The notes below the pieces were generated by a model that was not told where the DNA came from, did not search any database, and worked only from the letters and a program-made list of their open reading frames with translations. This document shows, piece by piece, positions 31,728 through 40,435 of a DNA stretch of 64,000 bases. A program made the position numbers and the translations under genes. Positions within the stretch are counted from its first letter, which is position 1, and each line of letters begins with the position of its first letter. Source of the stretch: Streptomyces toyocaensis (GTDB taxonomy: Bacteria; Actinomycetota; Actinomycetes; Streptomycetales; Streptomycetaceae); NCBI RefSeq assembly GCF_000725125.1, contig NZ_JFCB01000032.1, positions 1-64,000 of the forward strand. The letters run 5' to 3'.

Positions 31728-32980
31728 CGGGACTCCTCCGACCGGGGTTCCGGGCGGTGCGCGGGGGCGGGCGCGCCCGCCCCCGCGCGGGGACGGTCCC
31801 GGTCGCCGGGGGGCGCGCCGGCGGACGGCTCCGGGGTCCGGCGGACGGGGGTCCCCGCGTCCCGCACGGCGGGCACGGCGCGGCCGGTGCCGGGGTCACG
31901 CCCCGGTGCGGGGGGACGTTCCCCCGAGCAGCCGCGCGGCCGTCGTCGTGGGCGCTTCGGAGCTCGTGTCCCGGAGCGCATCAGGGCCACCCCCGCGGGC
32001 ACGCCGAGCAGCGCCGTCCAGGCGCCGGCCGGGGTCTCCACGGGGGCGAGCGCGAGCCGTGCGGGGACGTCGGCGACGGCCACCACGACGGCTCCCCATG
32101 CCGCCGACCAGGGCAGCCAGCGCACCGCGTCCGCCGCCGGAAGGGCCCGCCGGGCCAGGTGCGGGGCGAGGAAGCCGACCCATGCCACCGGACCGCACAC
32201 CGCCGTCACGGGCGCGATGAGCACCACGGCGACGGCCAGCGCCGCGGACCGGGCCCGCCGGGCGCGCACGCCCAGCGCCTCGGCGTCCGCGTCACCGAGC
32301 CGCAGCACCGACAGCACGGGCGCGCACAGCACCAGCGCGGGCAGTGCGACGAGCAGCCAGGGCCACAGCCCGGTCACGTCCTCCCAGGTGCGGGCGGACA
32401 GGGAACCGAGGAGGTAGCGGTAGACGAGCTGGAGGTCCAGCTGATCGGCCATCACCATCAGGACCAGCAGGGCGGCCTGCAGCGCGGCGGCGACCGCCGC
32501 TCCCGTGAGCAGCACCGCCGACGGACTCCGCCCCAGCCCGGCGGCGAGCAGGGTCAGCGCGCCGCCGAGCGCGGCGCCGCCGATGGCGAGAAGCGGCTGC
32601 ACGGCGGCCGGCACGGCCACCGCGAGGACCAGCGGCGCGGCGACCCCGAGCGCGGCCCCCGAGGAGACGCCCAGCATCTCCGGGACGGCCAGCGGGTTGC
32701 GCAGCGCCTCCTGGAGCACCAGTCCCGCCGCCCCCAGGCAGGCACCGGCGAGCAGCGCCAGGGCCAGCCGGGGCAGCCGGAGTTCGCCGACGACGATTCC
32801 GGCGAGCGTGCCGTCCCCGGCGGTCAGTGCGGCGGGGAGCCGGTGGAGGGGCACGTACGGGGTGCCCAGGGTCAGGGCGCACACCGACGCGGCGGCCAGC
32901 AGTGCGAGGACGGCGGGCAGTTGCCACCGCCCGGACCGTGCGGCCGGCTCCGCGTCGTGCGTGGTCGCGTGGACGCTCAC
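31724..32980 (-). CDS. FecCD-family importer permease 1 with long C-terminal tail
   Basis: 418 residues from a GTG overlapping the binding-protein stop. The core (~30-330) has RLPRLALALLAGACLGAAGL, QEALRNPLAVPEMLGVSSGA and WVGFLAPHLARRALP. After the last helix (LLGVPAGVALMRSG) comes an ~80-residue Arg/Pro/Ala-rich hydrophilic tail, unusual for the family. The tail ends in a 4-base overlap with the next permease, so it is probably real translation rather than a missed stop, but its codons lie in extremely GC-rich DNA. Confidence 0.88.
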   Translation of the reverse strand: MSVHATTHDAEPAARSGRWQLPAVLALLAAASVCALTLGTPYVPLHRLPAALTAGDGTLAGIVVGELRLPRLALALLAGACLGAAGLVLQEALRNPLAVPEMLGVSSGAALGVAAPLVLAVAVPAAVQPLLAIGGAALGGALTLLAAGLGRSPSAVLLTGAAVAAALQAALLVLMVMADQLDLQLVYRYLLGSLSARTWEDVTGLWPWLLVALPALVLCAPVLSVLRLGDADAEALGVRARRARSAALAVAVVLIAPVTAVCGPVAWVGFLAPHLARRALPAADAVRWLPWSAAWGAVVVAVADVPARLALAPVETPAGAWTALLGVPAGVALMRSGTRAPKRPRRRPRGCSGERPPAPGRDPGTGRAVPAVRDAGTPVRRTPEPSAGAPPGDRDRPRAGAGAPAPAHRPEPRSEESR

Positions 32981-33936
32981 CGCAGCGCGGCCGCGGCCTC
33001 GTCGAGGACGATGCCCAGCGAACGGGTACCGCGGCCCTTGGCCCAGACCTCGGAGTCCACCTCGTGCACATTGCCGTCGCGCACGGCCGGGATCTTCCCC
33101 CAGAGGGGGTTCTTCGCCAGCTTCTCCGACAGGGTGCCGTCCGCCTCGCCGAAGCTCAGGGTCTCCACGAACAGCACGTCGACGTCGCGGGCGAGGATCT
33201 CCTCGAGGCTGTAACTTCCCTGCACGCCGCGGGACGTCCAGGGGTAGTCGGTGATCTTCGGGAACAGGCTGGCGGCGGCGTCCCCCTCCGGGGTCGCGAC
33301 GCCGAAGTTCTCGTCGCTGCCGTAGATGATCAGCGCCGTCCGGTCGCCGCGCGTCCGCTCCGCGGCGGCCAGCTTGGTACGGAACGTCTTCTCGGCCTTC
33401 TCCCCCTCGGCGGTGCGGCCGGTCAGCGCCGCGACGTCGCGCAGGTAGCCGACGCTGTCCTGCCAGGTCTCCGGCTGCATGGGCCAGAAGGTGGTGGCGC
33501 CCTTCAGCGCGGGGGCGAGCTTGCCGTGGGTGTCCTCGAGGCCGATCACCAGATCGGGCTCGTGGGAGAGGATCGCCTCCACCTCGGGCGCGATGAACCC
33601 GCCCGGGACGACGGGGACCTCCTTCGCCCTCTTCTCCCCCAGGAAGTCCTCGTGGGCGAGGAGCGCGCTGTTCGTGGCGGCCGGGACGATGCCCAGTTCG
33701 GTCAGGATGTCGTCGCACAGCGCGAACAGGCAGACGATGCGGCGCGGTTCCTTCGGCAGGGAGATCTTCACGCCGTTCGCGTCGGTCAACCGCCGCGCCG
33801 GCTCGATGGGTTCGACGGTGACATCGGTCCTGGCGCCGCCGGCGCCCGTCTCGGCCGCAGGGCCGGCGGACGCTCCGCATCCGGTCAGGACGGACGCGGC
33901 CAGAACGGCGGCGATCCAGCTTCGTGAGCGCAGCAT
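32977..33936 (-). CDS. Metal-chelate binding lipoprotein (FecB/BtuF-like)
   Basis: 319 residues. Lipoprotein signal peptide with lipobox SVLTGCGAS; the mature part carries PRRIVCLFALCDDILTELGI, EVEAILSHEPDLVIGLED and a C-terminal VHEVDSEVWAKGRGTRSLG region, the two-lobed class III binding fold. Expected to capture an extracellular metal complex and deliver it to the two FecCD permeases. First gene of the operon; a Zur-like box lies 48 bases upstream of its ATG. Confidence 0.92.
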   Translation of the reverse strand: MLRSRSWIAAVLAASVLTGCGASAGPAAETGAGGARTDVTVEPIEPARRLTDANGVKISLPKEPRRIVCLFALCDDILTELGIVPAATNSALLAHEDFLGEKRAKEVPVVPGGFIAPEVEAILSHEPDLVIGLEDTHGKLAPALKGATTFWPMQPETWQDSVGYLRDVAALTGRTAEGEKAEKTFRTKLAAAERTRGDRTALIIYGSDENFGVATPEGDAAASLFPKITDYPWTSRGVQGSYSLEEILARDVDVLFVETLSFGEADGTLSEKLAKNPLWGKIPAVRDGNVHEVDSEVWAKGRGTRSLGIVLDEAAAALR

Positions 33937-33984
33937 GACAGCCCTCGCTTCTTCTCAGGGGGTCCGGAACGCCACGAACATACA

Positions 33985-33999
33985 TGATAATCATTTTCA
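33985..33999. promoter_or_regulatory. Zur-type box in the divergent promoter region
   Basis: TGATAATCATTTTCA differs at one base from the Streptomyces Zur box TGAAAATCATTTTCA. It lies between the binding-protein gene (start 33936) and the plus-strand beta-propeller gene (start 34032), so one site can control both directions. It is one of two such AT-rich boxes in an otherwise ~73% GC region. Confidence 0.8.
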
Positions 34000-34031
34000 G
34001 AAGTCACCCTCTGCCGACCGGGAGGACCCCG

Positions 34032-35228
34032 ATGACCACCTCCGCCCTGCTGCTCGTCTCCGGCCACGTTGAGGGGGTGGTGCGCGTGCTGGCGGTGCCG
34101 GACGGCACCGAGGCCCACCGTCTGACCGGACGTCACCTCTCCGAGCACGCCGGGTTCCTGGCCCTCCCCCGCGGCAGGGTCGCCTGTGTCGACGACCGCA
34201 GGGGCGAGCTGCTGGTCCTCGACCCGTTCGGCGAGCGGCTCGTCACGGCGGCGGTCCCCGTGGCCGTCCCCGCCGAACACCTCGCCGCGGATCCCTCGGG
34301 GCGCCGGGTGGCCGTCACGACCGGGCTCGGGAAGAACTCCGGGCCCTGGTCGGACCTGGTCACGGTGGTGGACCTCGCCACGGGCGACGCGGCCCGGGTC
34401 CGCACCCGCACGGGCGAGCCGGGGGTGACACTGCCGGGCCGCGAGGACCCGCTGGTCGTCCTGCGGCACCGCGAGCCCGGCGCGCTCGCCGTCCACCGCT
34501 TCGGTGACCTGCTCGGGGCCCCGCCCGGCTGCCCGCCGGTCACCCCCCGCGCCGAACTTCCGCTGCCGGCCGACGGCCACGGGGACGCCCACGACCCGCT
34601 GACCGGCGCCGTGTTCGCGGCCACGGGCGAGGGCGTGCACCGGGCGCGCGCGCAGGACGGCACGCTGGTACCGGATCCACCGATCCCTTGGGGCGCGCCC
34701 GCCCGGGGCTGGTACCTGCGCCTGGACCCGGTACGGCGGGCCCTGTGGTCGACCCTGCGGGGCGGCCCCGCGGATCCCCTGCGCTGGCCGGAGTGGACCA
34801 ACCGGGCGTGGCGTCACGACCTGGGATCGGGCCGCACGGAGCTGACCGGACTCGGCCCCGGTCTGGTCTTCCGGCTCGCCCTCGCCCGCGACCACGCGGC
34901 CTTCACCCGTGTCCACCCCGACGGCGACGAACTGATCCTCCTGCACACCGGCGGCGGCCTCCGCCGCTGCCCCCTGCCCCCGATGGACGGCGCGCCACGC
35001 CGTGGCGGCACCCCCTGGGAGGGCGTCCAGCGCCGGGCGGTGGCCGCCTCACCCGGCGCCGACTGGGTCGCGGTCACGCGGGGCGGCCACGGCGAGGTCC
35101 ACGTCGTCGACGCCCGCACGGGCGAGGAGGCGGCCCTCCTCGGCCTCGGCGCGGGGCTGCACCACGGCGGCCACCTGATGCTGCGCACCCGGTCCGACGG
35201 CGCCGAGGGCGACCCGGTGGGCCGGTGA
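34032..35228 (+). CDS. Beta-propeller-like protein, divergent partner of the zinc operon
   Basis: 398 residues, ATG with GGGAGG 7 bases upstream. Repeated strand-turn units such as VTVVDLATGDAARV, AWRHDLGSGRTEL and VHVVDARTGEEAALL indicate a YncE/WD40-like propeller. No signal peptide or membrane helix, so a cytoplasmic location is expected. His/Asp clusters (ADGHGDAHDP; GLHHGGHLM) could bind metal. The zinc chaperone AztD of other bacteria is also a beta-propeller, but that one is exported; the comparison is suggestive only. Linked to the system through the shared Zur-like box. Confidence 0.75.
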   Translation: MTTSALLLVSGHVEGVVRVLAVPDGTEAHRLTGRHLSEHAGFLALPRGRVACVDDRRGELLVLDPFGERLVTAAVPVAVPAEHLAADPSGRRVAVTTGLGKNSGPWSDLVTVVDLATGDAARVRTRTGEPGVTLPGREDPLVVLRHREPGALAVHRFGDLLGAPPGCPPVTPRAELPLPADGHGDAHDPLTGAVFAATGEGVHRARAQDGTLVPDPPIPWGAPARGWYLRLDPVRRALWSTLRGGPADPLRWPEWTNRAWRHDLGSGRTELTGLGPGLVFRLALARDHAAFTRVHPDGDELILLHTGGGLRRCPLPPMDGAPRRGGTPWEGVQRRAVAASPGADWVAVTRGGHGEVHVVDARTGEEAALLGLGAGLHHGGHLMLRTRSDGAEGDPVGR

Positions 35229-35240
35229 CGGCCCCGGCGG

Positions 35241-38200
35241 TCACGCCACCGGCCGGGCGATGCCGCTGCCCAGCAGGTGACGGGCCTGCCTCGCGGAGTG
35301 GCCGAGGCGCAGGGCGAGGCGGGAAGCGAGATCGTACAGGCGCCGTACGGCGTCGAGGCGTTCCAGGCGCGGGGCGAGGGCCGACAGGGTGATGGCCGCG
35401 GCGACGCCGAGCCAGGCGACGGGGCCGAGCGGGGCGCAGCCGAAGAAGTGGCTGACGCCCGGCGTCTGCACCAGGGCGGCGAGCACGGCCGCGGAGCCCA
35501 GCGCCGTCACCCACACCAGCGGGCTGTGGCGGCGTCCGGAGAGGGTTTGAGCGAGTTGGGCGCCGACCACTCCGCACAGGGCCATCGTGGTGGAGCGGCG
35601 TTCCGTGCCCGGGGTGAGACGGCCGATCAGGTAGGCCGTGACCGCGCCGAGGCAGGTGGTCACGCCCCGGCGCCGGACGGACCGCAGCAGGGGTGCGCCG
35701 AGGACGTCGAGGCCCATCGGGCCGGTCGCGGCGTGCGCCGCCGACGACGGGTCGTCGCTCGGCGTCACGGCCACTGCCATGGCGGGGAACATGTCGGTCA
35801 GCAGGTTGACCAGGAGCAACTGACGGGTCGACAGCGGTGAGGAGCCGGCGAGCAGGGTGCCCAGCACGCTGAAGCCGACCTCGCCCGCATTGCCGCCGAT
35901 GAGGATGCTCACCGCGTCGGCCACGCTGCGCCACAGCGCCCGCCCCTCACCGACGGCGTCCACCAGTACGGACAGGTCACCGGTGGTGAGCACGATGTCG
36001 GCGGCGTTGCGGGCGGCCGCGGAGCCGCGGGCCTCGATGCCGACGCCCACGTCGGCGGCGCGGATGGCCGCGGCGTCGTTGGCGCCGTCGCCCGCCATCG
36101 CCACCACCCGGCCGGCCTGCTGCAGCGCCTCGACGACATGGAGTTTCTGTTCGGGTGCGACCCGGGCGACGACTCCGGCGCCGTGCAGCGCGCGGACCCG
36201 GTCGGTGCGGCCCATGGCGACGAGTTCGTCCCCGGTGACCACGTGGGTGTCCTCCGGCCAGCCCAGTTGCAGGGCGATGGCCCGGGCGGTCTCCGGGTGG
36301 TCGCCGGTGAGCATCACGGGCAGGATGCCGGCCCGGCGCAGCTGCACGAGCAGTTCCTGCGAGGTCTCGCGCGGAACGTCCGCCAGGGCGATCAGCCCGG
36401 CGAACTCCAGGTCGTCGAGACCGGCCTCGAGTTCGGCGTCCGTGTCGGGTCCCCGGCACGGACGCCGGGCGACGGCGAGGACGCGCAGCCCCTGTCCCGC
36501 CAGGGTGTGGGCCGTCCCGGCCGCCTCGTCGGGGAGGTCCCGGCAGGCGGGGAGCACCGTCTCCGGGGCGCCCTTGACGACGAGGAGCGGCCCGGCGTCC
36601 GTGCCGCCCTCCCGGCCGACCGCGGCCGCGTAGCCGCGGCTGGCCTCGAAGGCCAGCTCGCCCTCGGCGGTCCAGGAGTCGTCCGGCACTGCGGCGTCGA
36701 GCACCGCCTCGTCGGTGGCGTGCGCGATCCGGCGGCCCTCGGCGGTCTCCTCCTGCGGACAGGCGCGCGCGGCCAGCCGCACGACCCGTACGGCGTCGGG
36801 GGCGCCCGGGGAGAGGACGGTGCCGTCGGCGGTGGCCACCCGGACCAGGCGCAGCCGGTTCTCGGTCAGGGTGCCGGTCTTGTCGAAGCAGACGGTGTCG
36901 ACCCGGCCGAGCGCCTCCAGGGTGCGCGGGGTGCGGACCAGCACGCCGCGCCGGGACAGCCGGCGGGCGGCCGCCATCTGGGCGACGGTCGCGACCAGCG
37001 GCAGGCCCTCCGGGACGGCGGCGACGGCCACGGCGACACCGCCGCTGACGGCCCGTCGTACCGGGCTGCCGCGCAGCAGGGACAGGCCGGTCACCAGAGC
37101 ACCGCCGGTGAGGGTGACGGGCAGGGCCTTGCGGGTCAGTTCCTGCAGCCGTGCCTGGACGCCGGCGGGCGGCGGGGTGCGGGCGGCCAGGGCGACGGCG
37201 CGGCCGGCCTCGGTGCGGTCGCCGGTGTCCACCACGAGCGCCTCGGCCCGGCCGGCCACGACCGTGGTGCCCTCGAAGACCATGCAGGTCCGCCGGGCGA
37301 CCGGCGCGCCCGGGGTCGGGTCCAGGGCCTTGGTCACGGGCAGCGACTCGCCGGTGAGCGACGACTCGTCGACCTCCAGGCCGTCCGCCTCCAGCAGACG
37401 CGCGTCCGCCGGTACGACGTCCCCGGCGCCCAGGCCGATCCGGTCCCCCGGCCGCAGCCGGGCGGCGTCGACGGTCACCATGCGGTCCCGGGCGACCTGA
37501 CGGCGCGCCTTGGGCTGCTGGCGGGCGGCGAGCCGGGAGAGTGCCCGCTCGGCGCGCAGCCGCTGGAGGCCGCCCGCCACCGCGTTGATGTCCATGGCGC
37601 CGACGACGAGCAGCGCGTCCACGAGCGAGCCGAGCAGCGCCGAGGCGACCGCCCCGGTGGCCAGGACCGGGGTGAGCGGGTCGTCGAGTTCACGGCGCAC
37701 GGCGCCGGCCGCCTGCCAGGTCCAGCGCGCGGGGGCGAGCGCGCGCACACCGGCGAGGCGGGCCGCCCGCTGCCGGGTCCGGACGGTGAGCGGGGCCGGT
37801 CCCTCCGGCGCCGCCTCGGTGCGGGTGGCGCGCAGCACTTCGCGCGCCTGGTGCGCCTCCAGGGCGTGCCAGGGCACGTGCAGCCGGGGTTCGGGCGGCG
37901 TGGCGCGCGCCACGCGTACGGCCTCGGTCCAGCCGGTGAGCAGGGCGGCCGCGGCGGCGACGTTCACCGGGGCGTGCCGGGTGAGACGCTGCCACAGACG
38001 GCCGCCCGGGGTGCCACCGCGCGCCACCATGAGTCCCGACAGGGCGGCGCCCGCCCGGGCCAGCGTCTGGGAACGACGGCCGACCTGGCGGGCCGCCGGG
38101 ATCGCCGTGAGCAGCCGCCAGACGTCCCCGAGTCCGCCCGGGGCGAGGGCGTCGACGCCCCAGACGACCGCCGAACGCGCGTCGGTGAGGGCGATCGCCA

Positions 38201-39572
38201 CGTCGCCGGCGGGCAGCCCGTCCGCCACGTCGTCGTCCCCGTGCGCGGCCACGCGGGCGACGCTCACCACGATGTGCCCGTCGTTCTGCAGCGCCCGTAC
38301 GACGTCGCCGAACGGCAGGCCGGCGGGAGCGACCTCGTCGGCGAGCCGCGTGATGTCCTTGAGGTCGGAGCCGCCGGTGACGACGACGTGCAGGCCCGCC
38401 CGGCGGGCCGCGTCGAGGACGGCCTCGGCGCAGGGGTCGACGGGGTCGTCGAACACCCGGGGAGCGCCGTCGGCGGGCGGCGCGTGGCCGCGCAGGGCGT
38501 CGGCGTGCAGGACGAGGGAGTCGGCGATCTCCAGTTGCCACAGGCGTTCGCCGCTGCGCACGAGGATGCCGGACCGGGCGAGATGGGTGCCGAGGAGCGC
38601 GTCGAAGGCGGCGGGTCCGTAACGCGCGGCCTTGGGGGACCCGGCCAGGACCGCTTCTGCCGCCTCCGCGGCGTCGTGCGTGACGAGCAGGGTGGCGGCG
38701 GCTCCCGCCACGCTGCCGGTGCCGGCGTGGGCGGCGTACGCCTGGGCGGGCGTCACCCGCAGGGGCGGGCGGACGCCGACGGGCCGGGGAATGCTGGTGC
38801 GTTCCTCGAGGCAGACGTCGTCGTGCAGGGCCTCGAAGGCCGCGGCCCTGGCCGCCGCCTCGGTCAGCTGGCCGGTGCGCACCAGCCCGTCGAGCACCAG
38901 GGCCACCGGGGACTGTCCGGCACCGTGCGCGGCGGCGTTGGCGGCGGCGAGGAGGAGTTCCATGCCGCTGCGGCCGAACCGACGCCGCAGCAGGGCGCGG
39001 AAGCGGGGGTTCTCCCGCAGCAGGGTCACGCCGGCCGTGACCGCCTTGGGACTGCGGGGCAGGCGCAGCGACCGGCCCGCCAGGGCACCGGCCGCGCCGG
39101 TGGCGTCCAGCAGCAGCGCGGCGGCGGCGGTCCGCACCTCGCGGGGGTCGCCGGGGTGCGCCGTCCCGTTCGCCTCCCCGGGGCCCGCGTCCTCGGTCAG
39201 TCCCAGGCGGGCGGCGAGCGCGACGGCGTGCTCGGTCACGCGGTCGCCCGCCGCGTCCGTCACGGCGGTCACCACGAGGCGGGACAGGCCCTCGTCCCAG
39301 TACGCGGTCAGCACGTCCGGGTGGTCGAGCAGTTCCGCCGCGACCCTGCGGGCGAGCGGGGCGACGTCGCCGTCCGGGTGCCGCAGGGCCAGGTGGACGC
39401 GGTGTCCGGCCCGCCAGTGCCGCCCGCCGCCGAGGGCGTTGCGGGCCACGTGGCCGAGGCGGCGCGTCGTGTCGTGGACGGACGTCATGCCCTGCGCGGT
39501 GCCACGGGCGGCGCCGGCGGCGGCTCCCGCGACGGCACCGGCGAGAGGGGCGACGTCGAAGCGTGTGAGCAT
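35241..39572 (-). CDS. CtpI-like large P-type cation ATPase
   Basis: 1443 residues, about twice the usual size because of an N-terminal extension (~1-640) that resembles mycobacterial CtpI. The catalytic half has the actuator loop DESSLTGESLPVTK, phosphorylation site CFDKTGTLTEN, MLTGDHPETARAIALQLG and MAGDGANDAAAIRAADVGVG. The ion-site helix reads PEGLP, the P2-type (Ca2+-like) form, not the CPx motif of zinc/copper exporters. Start chosen at MLTRFDVAPLAGAV (39572). Converges on the propeller gene with a 12-base gap. Ion specificity unknown. Confidence 0.92.
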   Translation of the reverse strand: MLTRFDVAPLAGAVAGAAAGAARGTAQGMTSVHDTTRRLGHVARNALGGGRHWRAGHRVHLALRHPDGDVAPLARRVAAELLDHPDVLTAYWDEGLSRLVVTAVTDAAGDRVTEHAVALAARLGLTEDAGPGEANGTAHPGDPREVRTAAAALLLDATGAAGALAGRSLRLPRSPKAVTAGVTLLRENPRFRALLRRRFGRSGMELLLAAANAAAHGAGQSPVALVLDGLVRTGQLTEAAARAAAFEALHDDVCLEERTSIPRPVGVRPPLRVTPAQAYAAHAGTGSVAGAAATLLVTHDAAEAAEAVLAGSPKAARYGPAAFDALLGTHLARSGILVRSGERLWQLEIADSLVLHADALRGHAPPADGAPRVFDDPVDPCAEAVLDAARRAGLHVVVTGGSDLKDITRLADEVAPAGLPFGDVVRALQNDGHIVVSVARVAAHGDDDVADGLPAGDVAIALTDARSAVVWGVDALAPGGLGDVWRLLTAIPAARQVGRRSQTLARAGAALSGLMVARGGTPGGRLWQRLTRHAPVNVAAAAALLTGWTEAVRVARATPPEPRLHVPWHALEAHQAREVLRATRTEAAPEGPAPLTVRTRQRAARLAGVRALAPARWTWQAAGAVRRELDDPLTPVLATGAVASALLGSLVDALLVVGAMDINAVAGGLQRLRAERALSRLAARQQPKARRQVARDRMVTVDAARLRPGDRIGLGAGDVVPADARLLEADGLEVDESSLTGESLPVTKALDPTPGAPVARRTCMVFEGTTVVAGRAEALVVDTGDRTEAGRAVALAARTPPPAGVQARLQELTRKALPVTLTGGALVTGLSLLRGSPVRRAVSGGVAVAVAAVPEGLPLVATVAQMAAARRLSRRGVLVRTPRTLEALGRVDTVCFDKTGTLTENRLRLVRVATADGTVLSPGAPDAVRVVRLAARACPQEETAEGRRIAHATDEAVLDAAVPDDSWTAEGELAFEASRGYAAAVGREGGTDAGPLLVVKGAPETVLPACRDLPDEAAGTAHTLAGQGLRVLAVARRPCRGPDTDAELEAGLDDLEFAGLIALADVPRETSQELLVQLRRAGILPVMLTGDHPETARAIALQLGWPEDTHVVTGDELVAMGRTDRVRALHGAGVVARVAPEQKLHVVEALQQAGRVVAMAGDGANDAAAIRAADVGVGIEARGSAAARNAADIVLTTGDLSVLVDAVGEGRALWRSVADAVSILIGGNAGEVGFSVLGTLLAGSSPLSTRQLLLVNLLTDMFPAMAVAVTPSDDPSSAAHAATGPMGLDVLGAPLLRSVRRRGVTTCLGAVTAYLIGRLTPGTERRSTTMALCGVVGAQLAQTLSGRRHSPLVWVTALGSAAVLAALVQTPGVSHFFGCAPLGPVAWLGVAAAITLSALAPRLERLDAVRRLYDLASRLALRLGHSARQARHLLGSGIARPVA

Positions 39573-39594
39573 CCGGTGATCCCGTGGTCCCGGC

Positions 39595-40158
39595 TCAGCG
39601 GGCGGGCCGGTCGTGGCGCGACTGCGCGGGGGCGGCGGGCGAGCCATGGTGCGAGGTGGCCTCGGCCACGTGCTTGAGGCCCTCGGCGGTGGCGGTGTCG
39701 CCCACCTTCGCGGGCTGTTCGTGCACGGCGCGTTCCTCCCGGCCGTCGCGGTGGCGGGAGGGGGCGAGCCGGTCGCCGGGACCCGCGGGCGCGGCGGCGA
39801 CGTCGCGGCCGCCGGGCGTGCGGGTGGCCTCGGGCGTGTCCGGCCGGTCGTCCGCGCCGTCCTGCGACGGCGTCCGCGGCCCGCCGTCCGGCCGGTCCGT
39901 GGGGCGCGGACGGGTGAGCCAGGCGACGGCCGCGCCGGTCAGCGCCACCGGCCACTCGACGACACCGGCCACCCCGAGCACCCCCGCTCCGGCGTAGACG
40001 GCCATCCGGCGCCCGCGCGGGGACACCGCGCCGATCGCGTCCAGGGTGCCGCCGGCCACCCTGCCCACCTGCTCCGCGCCGGGCAGGTGCCGCAGTCCCG
40101 AGGCGACCGCCCGCAGGGGCTGCGGAAGATCCGACGTACGAGACGTGTCCTGGTCCAT
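39595..40158 (-). CDS. Membrane-associated hypothetical protein upstream of the P-type ATPase
   Basis: 187 residues, ATG with GGAGG 5 bases upstream. A central hydrophobic hairpin (MAVYAGAGVLGVAGVVEWPV, then ALTGAAVAWL) is followed by an ~100-residue charged, disordered tail rich in Arg, Asp and Pro ending SRHDRPAR. It ends 22 bases before the ATPase start, so they are probably co-transcribed. Function not recognised; a small accessory subunit of the pump is possible. Confidence 0.72.
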   Translation of the reverse strand: MDQDTSRTSDLPQPLRAVASGLRHLPGAEQVGRVAGGTLDAIGAVSPRGRRMAVYAGAGVLGVAGVVEWPVALTGAAVAWLTRPRPTDRPDGGPRTPSQDGADDRPDTPEATRTPGGRDVAAAPAGPGDRLAPSRHRDGREERAVHEQPAKVGDTATAEGLKHVAEATSHHGSPAAPAQSRHDRPAR

Positions 40159-40435
40159 GCCGACCTCCACGAGCGGGACCCTCAGGGGGCACCCATTGGT
40201 TTCCCTGCCTTTGCCCCATATTCGGTCGATACCGTCCGGAGCGCTTTTCCAGTACGCCCGAGCCGGTTCCCCCCGGGGTTCGGCGGCACGGCCGCCGAAC
40301 CACCCGTGCCCTCGCACCGCGTCCGTGTCGGAACGGGCACGCCGGGTACTAGGTGCAGGCACACAGGGGCCGTCCCGGACGGGAGCGGCGGACACAGCGG
40401 CCGTACGGACCGTCCGGCCGCCGAAGGGAGTGGTC

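Noticed and set aside
29878..33999. Iron (DmdR1/IdeR) control of the FecCD importer
   Set aside because: The boxes do not resemble the TTAGGTTAGGCTCACCTAA-type iron box; they match the Zur box with one mismatch each.
35241..39572. The P-type ATPase as a zinc pump belonging to the zinc cluster
   Set aside because: Its ion-site motif is PEGLP (P2 type), not the CPx of zinc/copper pumps; it is on a separate transcript without a Zur-like box.
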